Assembly: GCF_014131695.1 (NCBI RefSeq)
Contig: NZ_CP036346.1
Location: 992,001 to 1,056,000, forward strand
Source: Thomasclavelia ramosa DSM 1402
GTDB taxonomy: Bacteria; Bacillota_I; Bacilli_A; Erysipelotrichales; Coprobacillaceae
Reading direction: 5' to 3'
DNA length: 64,000 bases
Shown one piece after another: positions 7,109 through 15,746 of the stretch (the stretch's first letter is position 1; every line of letters starts with the position of its first letter). The position numbers and the translations under genes are program-made. Below the pieces are notes generated by a model, which ran no database searches, was not told where the DNA came from, and worked only from the letters and a program-made list of their open reading frames with translations.

Positions 7109-8734
7109 CTAGAACGATAAATTTATAATTTGATCACACTGTTGGTATTCGCTTGGTTTATGGGAAATCATTAAAATTGTGTGTGTCTTCTTTAATTTAA
7201 TTAATGTTTGAAAAATTTCATATGAAGTCTTTTCATCAAGAGCACTAGTTATTTCATCAAATAATAAAATTTTAGAATTTTTTAGAAGTGCTCGAGCAAT
7301 TGCTAGCCTTTGTTGTTGTCCTCCAGAAAAATTTAAAGCACCGTCACTTAAAATAGTATCGTATTGTTTTGGTAGTGACATAATATATTCGTCGATTTCT
7401 GCCTGTTGACAAGCTTTTTTGATATTATTGATATCAGGATCAATAAGTGCAAGGTTTTCATAAATTGACATATTGAACAAATACGGATGTTGGGCAACAC
7501 AAGTTAAAATCTGTGAATATTTTATCCTAGAATACTTGTCTATTGGATGTGTACCAATCAATATCTTACCACTAGTTGGTTTTTCAAAGCGCAAAAGTAA
7601 ATTGAATAAAGTACTTTTTCCACAACCACTGGGACCGATTATTGCAATTAATGAATTTGACTTTAGGTTTAAATTGAAGTTTTGAAAGACTGTTTTTTCA
7701 CGATAAGAAAAAGTAACATTTTTAAATGTAATACAAAATTCATTTGGTTTGATCATATCATCATTAAGAAAATATTCATTACACGATGAATTAATAAAAT
7801 TATCATAACGATCAATTGATACATTTTTTATTCTGAGTTCACCTAAGGTAGAAATAAAGTCACTTAAAGAGCTGAATAAAGTTCCAAAATAAGACTGGAT
7901 AATGAGTACTGTGTCAATTTCAAACTTGCCATTTAGACAATTATAGCAGGCATAGAACATTAGAATAATTTCTGTACACATTGTGATACTAGGACTAATT
8001 ATGTTACTGATTATTTTATTGTTAATTTGTTTATCGTGAATGTTTAGATAAGCTTTGTTCAACAATTGATATTTGGCATGTAACTGATCAAGAATACTGA
8101 AAATTTTGATATCTCGTAAACCGTTAAGCAGTTGACTGTAAAATTGCATTTCATCATCAGCTTTCAATTTTCCTTCTTTGGTTAGAATTTCAAATTTATC
8201 ATTATATATGTTTAAAATATAGATAACGATACTATTGATGATACATCCTAAGATCATTAAGCTGATACTAATTTGACTAAGAATAATAATTGAAATAATA
8301 AAAGATAGAAATAGCAAGATAGCTTGAGATAGCCAAGTACCAAACTCTGCGAGTAATTTAATATCACCATTAATGATATTAAGAATTTCTCCTTTGCTGT
8401 GATTAGTAAAGTATTTCATATTAATAATATCTAATTTTTTAATCATATCATTTTGTAATTTTAGGTAGACATCATTATATAGCTTTTTTTCAATATTATA
8501 GCTGATAATTTTAAATAACTTTGATGCTATTTTAAGAACAAAATACAAGATCATGGTAATTATGACCATTTTACTATTTTGTTTAGTTAAATAATTAATC
8601 GTTAAGCTAAACAATAAACTTGTAAACATATAAGGACCATTTGCTAATAAAGAAGCTAAGACCAGTATAAAGGTTATTTTTTTATTAGCTTTAGTAACTT
8701 GAAAATATTTTTTAATAATTCTTAGATTTTTCAT
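7109..8734 (-). CDS. ABC exporter, fused permease and ATPase
   Basis: The product has 541 residues. A six-helix exporter permease domain spans about 1-310. The nucleotide-binding domain (about 330-541) has Walker A GPSGCGKS (367-374), Q-loop Q415, signature SGGQQ (470-474), Walker B ILLFDE (489-494) and H-loop His525. It would work as a homodimer exporting drugs, peptides or lipids; the substrate is not visible. Its start overlaps the TetR gene by 4 bases (ATGA), so the two are translationally coupled and very likely repressed by that TetR protein. Confidence 0.92.
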   Translation of the reverse strand: MKNLRIIKKYFQVTKANKKITFILVLASLLANGPYMFTSLLFSLTINYLTKQNSKMVIITMILYFVLKIASKLFKIISYNIEKKLYNDVYLKLQNDMIKKLDIINMKYFTNHSKGEILNIINGDIKLLAEFGTWLSQAILLFLSFIISIIILSQISISLMILGCIINSIVIYILNIYNDKFEILTKEGKLKADDEMQFYSQLLNGLRDIKIFSILDQLHAKYQLLNKAYLNIHDKQINNKIISNIISPSITMCTEIILMFYACYNCLNGKFEIDTVLIIQSYFGTLFSSLSDFISTLGELRIKNVSIDRYDNFINSSCNEYFLNDDMIKPNEFCITFKNVTFSYREKTVFQNFNLNLKSNSLIAIIGPSGCGKSTLFNLLLRFEKPTSGKILIGTHPIDKYSRIKYSQILTCVAQHPYLFNMSIYENLALIDPDINNIKKACQQAEIDEYIMSLPKQYDTILSDGALNFSGGQQQRLAIARALLKNSKILLFDEITSALDEKTSYEIFQTLIKLKKTHTILMISHKPSEYQQCDQIINLSF

Positions 8735-9279
8735 TTTAGAAATTTATTTATAGCATTTTTTAAAAGAGTTTGGATTTCTTCCTCTTTTAAAGCCATGTTA
8801 CCACCATATATTTGAGTTGCAATTCCATGGGTATAAAAACGAATATCACGATAAAGTATCTCACTTTCTTTAATTGTAATACCAAATTGTTGTGCTGAAT
8901 ATTCAATCGTTTCACGATTCCAAGCGGAATGGACGACTTCTTCAATGGAACGAGTTTTGATAAATTCATTGACAAACAATGCTCCAAATAGATTCTTTTC
9001 TTTGATGGCAAAATCAATATAAGCAAAAGACATCGTGTAAAGATAATTATTTTTATCAAGATGTGCTAAGATGAAATCGTTGTAATATGCATCAATTTTT
9101 TTCTTTAATTCAAATTTTAATTCATTCATATCATTAAAAACCTTAAAGATGGGCATTGTTGAACAGTTTAGTTGTTTAGCGAGATAGCGTGCATTTAGAT
9201 TTTCAATCCCCTCGGATTTAGTAATTTCAAATGACTTTTCAATAATTAACTCTTTTGTTATTCTTGTTTTTGGTGGCAT
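8731..9279 (-). CDS. TetR-family repressor
   Basis: The protein has 182 residues. The N-terminal 50 form the TetR helix-turn-helix (ITKELIIEKSFEITKSEG, then NARYLAKQLNCSTMPIFKVF). The remainder is a helical ligand-binding domain of no recognised subclass. AGGAGT lies 6 bases before the ATG. The gene is the first in an operon with the ABC exporter and overlaps it by 4 bases. Two adjacent perfect palindromes cover its promoter, so it very likely represses itself and the exporter until a ligand binds. The ligand is unknown. Confidence 0.93.
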   Translation of the reverse strand: MPPKTRITKELIIEKSFEITKSEGIENLNARYLAKQLNCSTMPIFKVFNDMNELKFELKKKIDAYYNDFILAHLDKNNYLYTMSFAYIDFAIKEKNLFGALFVNEFIKTRSIEEVVHSAWNRETIEYSAQQFGITIKESEILYRDIRFYTHGIATQIYGGNMALKEEEIQTLLKNAINKFLK

Positions 9280-9300
9280 AATTGACTCCTTTCATATAAA

Positions 9301-9328
9301 ATAACATATGTTATATAACAATTGTTAT
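9301..9328. promoter_or_regulatory. Twin palindromic operator for the TetR repressor
   Basis: Two perfect 14-bp palindromes abut: ATAACATATGTTAT (9301-9314) and ATAACAATTGTTAT (9315-9328). They share the arms ATAACA/TGTTAT and differ only in the central two bases. They lie 22-49 bases upstream of the tetR start and touch its -10 box. Confidence 0.85.
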
Positions 9329-9355
9329 TTTATATAAGAACATGTACTTTGTCAA
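9327..9355 (-). promoter_or_regulatory. Promoter of the tetR-ABC operon
   Basis: On the minus strand a consensus TTGACA (9355-9350) and TAAAAT (9332-9327) are separated by 17 bp. The -10 box meets the twin operator, so bound repressor would block transcription. Confidence 0.85.
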
Positions 9356-9692
9356 TATACAAGGGATAAATGTTTAATAAACATATTTTACATATACTGC
9401 TCTTTTTTATCTAATCATACTATAATTTATTTGAGTTACTTTAGGTCAAGTGTTTTTATTAATTATTTTTTTAATTGTTTTAAAATAATACAAGCAGCCT
9501 TATTAATAAAATTATATATTATATAATAGTTGTATATATTTAAAAAAAGGCATGATAAGTGGTGAATATGGTTACAATAGATACGCTAATAATATAGATA
9601 GAATGTTAGATTGTAAATTACTTGAGAAAAAGGTGATATTTTTATAAACAAATGGTTTGTGATATAATATGTGCAAGAATTGGAGAGTGATA
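9356..9692. other. AT-rich intergenic region with a possible 31-codon leader ORF
   Basis: Apart from promoter-like TATAAT boxes (for example just before 9670), the only coding hint is a 31-codon frame at 9552-9647 on the plus strand, starting MISGEYGYNRYANNI. It has a weak ribosome site and no recognisable family. It could be a leader peptide of the sirtuin gene or chance. Confidence 0.3.
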
Positions 9693-10247
9693 ATGATGAA
9701 AATAGTAGCATTTACTGGTGCAGGGATAAGTAAACAAAGTAATATTCCAACCTTTATGGAAAGACCAGATGTTAGAGAAAAGTTATTTAGAAATTATGCT
9801 AATAACCATCATGAAGAATATAATGAAGTAATCAAACAATTAAAAGCTAACATGAATGGGGCTGAGCCTAACGATGCCCATATTGCATTAGCTGAATATG
9901 ATATTCCTATTATTACAATGAATATCGATGGTCTACATAAACAGGCTGGGAGTGATGCCTTAGAATTGCATGGCGGATTGCCGGAAGAAGATGAATTGAG
10001 TATAGCCTGGTCATTATTTAATAAACCAGTATTATATGGTGATCCGGCACCTAATTATCAAAAGGCCTATGAGATGGTAGGGGCATTAAAAAAGAATGAT
10101 ATATTTATTGTTATTGGCTGTTCGTATCATACGGCGATAGCTTGTGATTTAAGAGAAGTGGCGAAATCAAGAGGGGCTAAGATTATTGAAATTCAAGAAG
10201 ATGCTGCTCATAATGTTAGAAAAGTGTTAAAAGGACTATTAAAATAA
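9693..10247 (+). CDS. Minimal Sir2-family protein lacking the zinc module
   Basis: From the chosen ATG (GGAG 7 bases upstream) the product is 184 residues, shorter than the usual 230-250. It has the sirtuin NAD site GAGIS (9-13), NIDGLH (77-82), the catalytic His93 in ELHG, and the VIGCS strand (140-144). The cysteine-rich zinc-binding insert that normally follows the catalytic His is absent; the chain goes straight to KPVLYGDPAP. The protein may be an NAD-dependent deacylase, ADP-ribosyltransferase or NAD hydrolase. It stands alone upstream of the aroF T-box. Confidence 0.8.
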   Translation: MMKIVAFTGAGISKQSNIPTFMERPDVREKLFRNYANNHHEEYNEVIKQLKANMNGAEPNDAHIALAEYDIPIITMNIDGLHKQAGSDALELHGGLPEEDELSIAWSLFNKPVLYGDPAPNYQKAYEMVGALKKNDIFIVIGCSYHTAIACDLREVAKSRGAKIIEIQEDAAHNVRKVLKGLLK

Positions 10248-10304
10248 TTATATTAATTGACATTTTGATTATTTATCGGTATTATAAGTTCATATAATAA
10301 ATAC

Positions 10305-10558
10305 GATGAATTGAAAGAGTAAACTAGGCGTTTAGGCAAAGAGAGTATCGGGTTGGTGTGACGATATCCAAATAAATAGTTGAATACATCAAGGAGTAGA
10401 ATGTTGAAGTAAGTAGGCATCTCCGGTGACACCCGTTAATGTGTAAGAGTATGAACTATAGTTGTATAGCGTACTTGATGAGGCTGATAGAGTGATCTAT
10501 TAGTGAATAAAGGTGGTACCACGAAGATATCTCGTCCTTTGATTAGGATGAGTTTTTT
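10305..10558 (+). promoter_or_regulatory. T-box riboswitch, tyrosine-type, upstream of DAHP synthase
   Basis: The leader shows the apical stem-loop with a GGTTGGTGTGA loop (10345-10367), a specifier region TTGAA-TAC-A with the Tyr codon TAC at 10385-10387, the T-box core AAGGTGGTACCACG (10509-10523) and a terminator. The same TTGAA-codon-A layout in the pheS leader of this window reads the Phe codon TTC, which supports the placement. Uncharged tRNA-Tyr would favour the antiterminator and switch on DAHP synthase. The exact 5' limit is approximate. Confidence 0.88.
10531..10558 (+). terminator. T-box-controlled terminator of aroF
   Basis: CTCGTCCT (10531-10538) pairs with AGGATGAG (10545-10552) and is followed by T6. 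The 5' arm lies just after the T-box core, so the antiterminator competes with this stem. Confidence 0.85.
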
Positions 10559-10578
10559 ATTTATAGGAGGAAATTAAA

Positions 10579-11595
10579 ATGATTATTGTCTTGAAACCAC
10601 ATACTAGTGATGAAAGTATTAAAAAAATTGAAGATGTGATTAGAGCTAGGGGGGCTGAACCACATGTTTCTAAAGGAGAAATCCAAACAATTATTGGAAT
10701 GGTTGGAGATACAACTCAAATTGATCCTAAAGCAATCGAAGTAGAACCATGTGTTGAGAAGGTCATGAAAGTATCTGAGCCATATAAACTTGCTAACCGG
10801 GCTTTTCATCCTGATGATACGATCGTTGATGTTGCTGGTGTTAAAGTTGGGGGTGACAACCTTGCTTTGATTGCTGGTCCATGTTCTGTTGAAAGTGAAG
10901 AACAAGTAATCGAGATTGCTAAAGCTGCCAAAGCTGCCGGTGCTAATATTTTAAGAGGAGGCGCTTTCAAACCAAGAACTTCACCGTATGCATTCCAGGG
11001 AATGGGGTCTTCTGGTCTGGATATTCTTGTTGCAGCTAAAGAAGCAACTGGATTGCCAATCTGTTCGGAACTGATGGATGCCCAGTATTTAGAAGAATTC
11101 AATGAGAAAGTAGATCTAATTCAGATCGGGGCAAGAAATATGCAAAACTTCGACCTGTTAAAGAAAGTGGGGGCAGGAACAAAGAAACCAATCTTATTAA
11201 AGAGAGGATTAAGTGCGACATTTGAAGAATGGATCATGTCAGCGGAATATATCATGGCAAACGGGAATCCGAATGTAATTTTATGTGAACGAGGGGTAAG
11301 AACATTTGAGACATATACAAGAAACACGTTGGATTTACAGGCTATACCGGTAGTAAAGAAATTAACACATTTACCAATCATAATTGATCCAAGCCATGCA
11401 GGAGGGAAATGGTGGTTAGTGGAACCAATGGCAAAAGCAGCAGTAGCAGCAGGAGCAGATGGGTTAATGATCGAAGTGCACAACAATCCGGAGAAGGCAC
11501 TGTGTGATGGACCACAGTCATTAAGACCGGAAAGATATGAAGAATTATTAAAACAAATTTCTAAAATAGCTGAAGTTGTTGGAAAGAAAATGTAA
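10579..11595 (+). CDS. aroF: 3-deoxy-7-phosphoheptulonate synthase (DAHP synthase)
   Basis: The product has 338 residues. It catalyses the first shikimate-pathway step, joining phosphoenolpyruvate and erythrose 4-phosphate. Residues 1-70 form the ferredoxin-like/ACT-like regulatory domain found in Thermotoga-type enzymes. The barrel follows, with AGPCSVES, RGGAFKPRTSPYAFQG, the metal Cys/His elements and IIDPSHAGG. The N-terminal domain commonly confers Tyr or Phe feedback inhibition in this class, which agrees with the tyrosine T-box ahead of it. GGAGG precedes the ATG. No other shikimate gene is adjacent. Confidence 0.95.
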   Translation: MIIVLKPHTSDESIKKIEDVIRARGAEPHVSKGEIQTIIGMVGDTTQIDPKAIEVEPCVEKVMKVSEPYKLANRAFHPDDTIVDVAGVKVGGDNLALIAGPCSVESEEQVIEIAKAAKAAGANILRGGAFKPRTSPYAFQGMGSSGLDILVAAKEATGLPICSELMDAQYLEEFNEKVDLIQIGARNMQNFDLLKKVGAGTKKPILLKRGLSATFEEWIMSAEYIMANGNPNVILCERGVRTFETYTRNTLDLQAIPVVKKLTHLPIIIDPSHAGGKWWLVEPMAKAAVAAGADGLMIEVHNNPEKALCDGPQSLRPERYEELLKQISKIAEVVGKKM

Positions 11596-11697
11596 ATTAT
11601 TTTAAATAATGGATATTTTTCCTTATTTTTCTTGCAATTACCAAGAATTATATATATAATAGGAACGTAATTTAGAGTTAAAGGGGGGAATAGTTCG

Positions 11698-11880
11698 ATG
11701 GCAAAAACTGTAGTAAGAGAAAATGAATCTTTAGATGACGCTTTACGTCGTTTTAAAAGACAAGTTTCTAGAACAGGAACCCTTGCAGAAGCTCGTAAGA
11801 GAGAGTTCTACGTAAAACCAGGTTTAAAAAGAAAATTAAAATCTGAAGCAGCAAGAAAGAACAACAAAGGTAAAAGATAA
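11698..11880 (+). CDS. rpsU: Ribosomal protein S21
   Basis: This 60-residue basic protein begins [20 protein letters not shown], typical of bS21 of the 30S subunit. Its length is normal for Firmicutes and the C-terminal third is Lys/Arg rich. AAGGGGGG lies about 6 bases before the ATG. In many Firmicutes rpsU precedes yqeY or lies near phoH; here a terminator follows at once, so it is monocistronic. The yqfC-yqfD-phoH cluster lies 1.1 kb downstream beyond gene remnants. Confidence 0.97.
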   Translation: MAKTVVRENESLDDALRRFKRQVSRTGTLAEARKREFYVKPGLKRKLKSEAARKNNKGKR

Positions 11881-11885
11881 AAAAT

Positions 11886-11908
11886 GGGGCTAATGCCCTT
11901 TTTTATTT
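11886..11908 (+). terminator. Terminator of rpsU
   Basis: GGGC (11887-11890), loop TAAT, GCCC (11895-11898) and then T6. The A-run before the stem extends the pairing. Confidence 0.8.
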
Positions 11909-12061
11909 TAATTCATGAAAGTTATTAAATTATAAAAAAGTTAATATTGTGTCTTTTACTAAGAAAAGATAAAAACAGACTTTAAATAAATCTGTCTTTA
12001 AGAATCAATCAGTATCATAGTATGTATAAATTACTTTTTTATTAGAAAGGTTAATCATATT

Positions 12062-12096
12062 AAAAAATAAACAAGCCATCATCTTGTTTATTTTTT
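12062..12096 (-). terminator. Terminator behind the phosphoesterase pseudogene
   Basis: A 14-bp stem (12062-12075 with 12083-12096) with a 7-base loop overlaps the stop codon of the dead leftward gene. The signal outlived the gene it served. Confidence 0.7.
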
Positions 12097-12696
12097 TTCA
12101 CAATGAAAATGTCCGAAATACCAATGCTTATGGCTTACTTGATTTTCAATCAACTGTAAAAATTCTGTCAAATCAAGCTCACCGCGTATAGGGAGCAGGT
12201 TCATATAATAGACAGTGCTTTTAGGACACGTATGAGTTAAAATATAATCGATTTTAAAATTATGTGCCTTAAGATTTAATAATACTTCTTGATTGTTTGG
12301 TAATTCGGTTTCCCATCAATTATATCCTTTGACTCCCATCTGCCAAGTTGGTGAAAATGCTTTTCCGAAAGCAAAAAATGTATGTTTTTTATTGTAAGGA
12401 TTTGTCTATGCATCAAATGAATAATATTTGATCTTAAAAAATGGACTTTTCCGCCATTCTATATTGTAATGGGTAATTGATTTAGATAGTCGAAGTTTTT
12501 GTGATTTCCATCAATAAAACAGATTTGATAGGGGAGTGCTGCTAATTTATTTAAAAAATCCAGCTCTTTTTGATTGTTGTGAAACACAAAGCCGAAATCT
12601 CCAATAATAAAATATCACGTTTAGTTAAATAGTGATTAAACACATTAAAACTACCTTGATGGTCGAGGATATCTCCGGTAATATAAATCGTTTTTT
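12088..12696 (-). pseudogene. Metallophosphoesterase pseudogene
   Basis: Reading leftward, the pieces give KTIYITGDI, then after a frameshift GDFGFVF, FIDGNHKNFDYLNQLP, later HNFKIDYILTHTCP and finally HKHWYFGHFHCEKK with a TAA at 12088. These are the GD-x-GF, GNH and GHFH motifs of a calcineurin-like metallophosphoesterase of about 200 residues. Several frameshifts and stops break it. The start codon is missing: AAGGAG at the 5' end is followed by A6CG where an ATG is expected. The gene is plainly inactive. Confidence 0.8.
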
Positions 12697-12766
12697 CTCC
12701 TTAAAAAATCTATTGCTTTGATTAAAAATTGCATAATAAACATATTGATAATTTTATTAAGCAAGA

Positions 12767-12922
12767 TTAAATCATGAGTATTTGACGATTAACTAATAAT
12801 GTAAAAAATGCAAAATTAATTTCTTCAAAATCTATACTAGTATCACTATCATTTTTTATCATTACATATAAGTTTAAGCTACTTTTGTTAATAGGTATGT
12901 CATATGCATCTCTAAAATGATT
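12767..12922 (-). pseudogene. Gene fragment of unknown family
   Basis: A minus-strand frame of about 51 codons (after a stop at 12923-12925, ending TAA at 12767) reads RDAYDIPINKSSLNLYVMIK and ends FFTLLVNRQILMI. It has no start codon with a ribosome site at its head and sits in the gap beside the phosphoesterase pseudogene. It looks like the remnant of a longer protein, family unknown. The rest of 12697-13013 is AT-rich and shows nothing else that I can support. Confidence 0.3.
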
Positions 12923-13013
12923 TTAGTATAAAAATTATTATAGTGAAACTATTTTATTACACAATTAAACGCATTTACTAAAAAAATATTCATATAATTA
13001 GTTAGGTGATTCG

Positions 13014-13205
13014 ATGATCTATATGGAAAATAAGTGTTTAAGTGTCAAATATTATGAATGTGTGATGCTTTTAGAAAATAATGTTATTGAGATAAAGATG
13101 GCTAATAATACTCTTAAAGTAACTGGCGCAGATTTAGAAATAAGATATTATAGTGATCAAGAAGTAATAATTTATGGAAAGATTGATTGCTTAAGATTTC
13201 TATGA
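13014..13205 (+). CDS. yqfC: Sporulation protein YqfC
   Basis: The product has 63 residues and belongs to the YabP/YqfC family: a small beta-rich protein with the typical NKCLSVKYYECVMLLENNVI opening and a terminal IDCLRFL segment. In Bacillus, yqfC and yqfD are sigma-E dependent mother-cell genes needed for efficient sporulation. AGGTGA lies 5-6 bases before the ATG. The stop overlaps the start of yqfD (ATGA), so both are translated together. It is shorter than the B. subtilis protein but keeps the conserved core. Confidence 0.85.
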   Translation: MIYMENKCLSVKYYECVMLLENNVIEIKMANNTLKVTGADLEIRYYSDQEVIIYGKIDCLRFL

Positions 13206-14122
13206 GATTAGGATATGATTTATGTGAAGTCGTCAGTGAGGATATAGTAGGGTTATTGAAATCATTTAAAGAGGACCATATTACAGTATTTCAATTAACA
13301 AAAGTCGATGATTGTACATATCGATTCTATTTGCCTATTTATCAACGGATAATGGTTCGTAAATATCATTTAACAATTATCAAAAGTGTTGGAATACTGT
13401 ATTATTTAATTTTAATATTTTATCGTAAATTGAGCATCGTTGGAGTTGTCAGTTTTGCAGTCACTGTGATTTTATGTAATCAATTTATTTTTAGAGTTGA
13501 GATTATCGGTAATAATCCTAGTACAACTAAATTAGTTAATCAGGTTTTAGCTGAAAATCATATTGATGTTGGTGATAAAAAAAGAACTTATCAACAATTA
13601 AATGATATTTATGATGATTTAAAAGATAGTTTTAAAGGGAAGATAGATTATTTAAATATTTATCAAGAAGGTGGCGTATTATTTGTAAAATATACAAATA
13701 GTGTTGGAGCTAAAAAAGTAGAAAAGAATTTTGAGAATATTTATGCAAGTAAAGACGGAGTAATTCAAAAAATTGATGTTAGCAGTGGAAATATTTTGGT
13801 TAAGTTGAACCAGTATGTAAAAAAAGGTGATCTGCTAGTTTCTAATACGATTACTTCGACTAGTGAAGTAGATAAAATTATTGAAACCGAAGGAACGATC
13901 AAAGCATATACGTATACTACCTATGAGGCGAAGATCGATAAGAAAAAAATGGATGATGGTGAAGCATTTAGCTATCTTCTCCATACAATTCGTAGTAAAC
14001 TAGGTTCAATCGATAAAATAGATAGAGAAAAAGTTTTATCTTATGGTATAATTGATAACAAAAGAGTATTAAAGGTACAATATATTTTGATAGAAGATAT
14101 TGCATCCAAAGAGGAGAATTAA
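13202..14122 (+). CDS. yqfD: Sporulation protein YqfD
   Basis: The product has about 306 residues. A soluble N-terminal part (about 1-85) is followed by hydrophobic segments (about 87-120) and an extracytoplasmic region with IIGNNPSTTKLVNQVLAENH, matching the YqfD family of sporulation membrane proteins. The ATG at 13202 overlaps the yqfC stop as ATGA and is preferred to a TTG 15 bases earlier that has no ribosome site. It is co-transcribed with yqfC and phoH, the standard Firmicute order. Its molecular role in the mother cell is unknown. Confidence 0.88.
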   Translation: MRLGYDLCEVVSEDIVGLLKSFKEDHITVFQLTKVDDCTYRFYLPIYQRIMVRKYHLTIIKSVGILYYLILIFYRKLSIVGVVSFAVTVILCNQFIFRVEIIGNNPSTTKLVNQVLAENHIDVGDKKRTYQQLNDIYDDLKDSFKGKIDYLNIYQEGGVLFVKYTNSVGAKKVEKNFENIYASKDGVIQKIDVSSGNILVKLNQYVKKGDLLVSNTITSTSEVDKIIETEGTIKAYTYTTYEAKIDKKKMDDGEAFSYLLHTIRSKLGSIDKIDREKVLSYGIIDNKRVLKVQYILIEDIASKEEN

Positions 14123-15079
14123 ATGACAGAACAAGTTAAATTAGAAGAATATAGTATTGCGCAATTAAATAATATTTGTGGAAATCATGACGAGAATTTT
14201 AAAATGATTGAAGAAGCCTTAAATGTGAGTATTTCTCTTAGAGGTGATGAACTCAGCATTACAGGTGATGATCCAGAACATTTTAAAGAAGCAAAAAAAG
14301 TAGTTGCTGCACTTTTAGGATTAGTCGCAAAAGGAATTACGATTACACGCCGTGATGTTGTTTATGCATTGAAATTAACAAAAGAAGATAATTTAGGAAA
14401 AATTAGTGAATTATACAATATTAGGATTACTAAAACAGCGAGTGGTAAGATGATTTATCCTAAAACAATGGGACAAAAAGATTATTACTTTGCTCTTAAA
14501 AATAATGATGTTGTTTTTGGAGTTGGACCGGCAGGAACAGGTAAAACTTATTTAGCAGTAGTATTTGCGGTTGACGCACTGAAAAATAATATTGTTAAAA
14601 AGATAGTTTTAACAAGACCAGCAGTTGAAGCGGGAGAAAATTTAGGTTTCTTGCCTGGCGATTTAAAAGAAAAAGTTGATCCATATCTTCGTCCTCTATA
14701 CGATGCTCTGCATGATATGCTGGGTGTTGAACAAACTGAACGTTTGATTGAAAAAGGGGTTATTGAAATTGCTCCTCTAGCATATATGCGTGGAAGGACT
14801 CTAGAAGATGCATACGTGATTCTAGACGAAGCACAAAACACTACTGATAACCAAATGAAGATGTTTTTAACACGTTTAGGTTTTAATTCAAAGATGATTA
14901 TTACAGGTGATATTACACAAATTGATTTACCTCGTGGAGTTGAATCCGGATTAATAAAAGCACTAAAAATCCTAAAGGGAGTTAAAGGCATTTCATTTAT
15001 TCATTTAACTGCTATGGATGTTGTTCGTCATCCAGTTGTTCAAAGAATTATAGAAAGGTATGAAGGGAAAGATGAATAA
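14123..15079 (+). CDS. phoH: PhoH-like ATPase
   Basis: The product has 318 residues. A KH-like N-terminal region precedes the PhoH nucleotide-binding domain, with Walker A GPAGTGKT (135-142) and Walker B YVILDEAQN. PhoH proteins are cytosolic helicase-like ATPases linked to RNA metabolism and usually lie before ybeY. Here the ATG follows the yqfD stop directly with GAGGAG upstream. The gene runs into a response regulator by an 8-base overlap. The ybeY, yqfF and dgkA genes that commonly follow are not present. Confidence 0.95.
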   Translation: MTEQVKLEEYSIAQLNNICGNHDENFKMIEEALNVSISLRGDELSITGDDPEHFKEAKKVVAALLGLVAKGITITRRDVVYALKLTKEDNLGKISELYNIRITKTASGKMIYPKTMGQKDYYFALKNNDVVFGVGPAGTGKTYLAVVFAVDALKNNIVKKIVLTRPAVEAGENLGFLPGDLKEKVDPYLRPLYDALHDMLGVEQTERLIEKGVIEIAPLAYMRGRTLEDAYVILDEAQNTTDNQMKMFLTRLGFNSKMIITGDITQIDLPRGVESGLIKALKILKGVKGISFIHLTAMDVVRHPVVQRIIERYEGKDE

Positions 15080-15746
15080 GTTATTAATTATCGAGGACGA
15101 TGTTTCGATAAACAAGATCCTTTGCCATGAATTAACTAATAAAGACTATCAGGTAGATAGTCTTTATGATGGAAAAGATGCTTGTAAGCAGATTTTATCA
15201 AATGAGTATGATTTAGTACTTGTTGATTGGATGCTGCCATATAAAGATGGAGTTCAAATAATTCAAGAATGTCGTAATAACGGATATATTAAGCCGATGA
15301 TTTTATTAACTGCTCGCAGTGAACAAGAAGATATTATAAAGGGCTTAGAATCAGGGGCTGATGATTATTTAATGAAACCTTTTCAAGCTAATATTTTGAT
15401 TGCTCGAATTGAAGCTCATTTAAGACGGTATCATAAACATTTTAAAGGAATTATTAAATATTTAGATATAAAAATGGATTTAAGTAAGCATGAAGTATTT
15501 GTTGGTGATGAACTGATTAATCTTACTAAAGTAGAATATGACTTGTTACAAATGTTTATTGATAATAAAGAAGAGGTTTTATCACGTCAAGAGCTCTTGA
15601 TGAAGATTTGGAATTTTAATTATGATGGTGATACTCGTTTAGTGGATATTCATGTATTTAAATTAAAAACAAAATTAAAAGATAGTCAGGCTTGTTTCCA
15701 GTCAGTGCGTGGCGTTGGATACAAGTTGGTGAGCAAAGATGAATAA
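15072..15746 (+). CDS. OmpR-family response regulator
   Basis: The product has 224 residues from the ATG at 15072, which has GAAGGGAA just before it. The receiver domain has the acidic pair E8/D9, phospho-acceptor D52 (LVDWMLP), a T in LLTAR and a K in LMKPFQ. A winged-helix DNA-binding domain follows (LTKVEYDLLQMF to RGVGYKL). It is coupled to phoH upstream by overlap and to the kinase gene downstream by an 8-base overlap. Likely targets include the htrA gene that follows, but this is inference. It cannot be assigned safely to PhoP or WalR. Confidence 0.93.
   Translation: MNKLLIIEDDVSINKILCHELTNKDYQVDSLYDGKDACKQILSNEYDLVLVDWMLPYKDGVQIIQECRNNGYIKPMILLTARSEQEDIIKGLESGADDYLMKPFQANILIARIEAHLRRYHKHFKGIIKYLDIKMDLSKHEVFVGDELINLTKVEYDLLQMFIDNKEEVLSRQELLMKIWNFNYDGDTRLVDIHVFKLKTKLKDSQACFQSVRGVGYKLVSKDE

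Noticed and set aside
9552-9647. 31-codon ORF before the sirtuin gene as a real gene
   Set aside because: Weak ribosome site and no recognisable family; kept only as a note on the intergenic region.
14548-14991. 147-codon minus-strand frame inside phoH
   Set aside because: Antisense shadow of the conserved ATPase domain, with no start signals.
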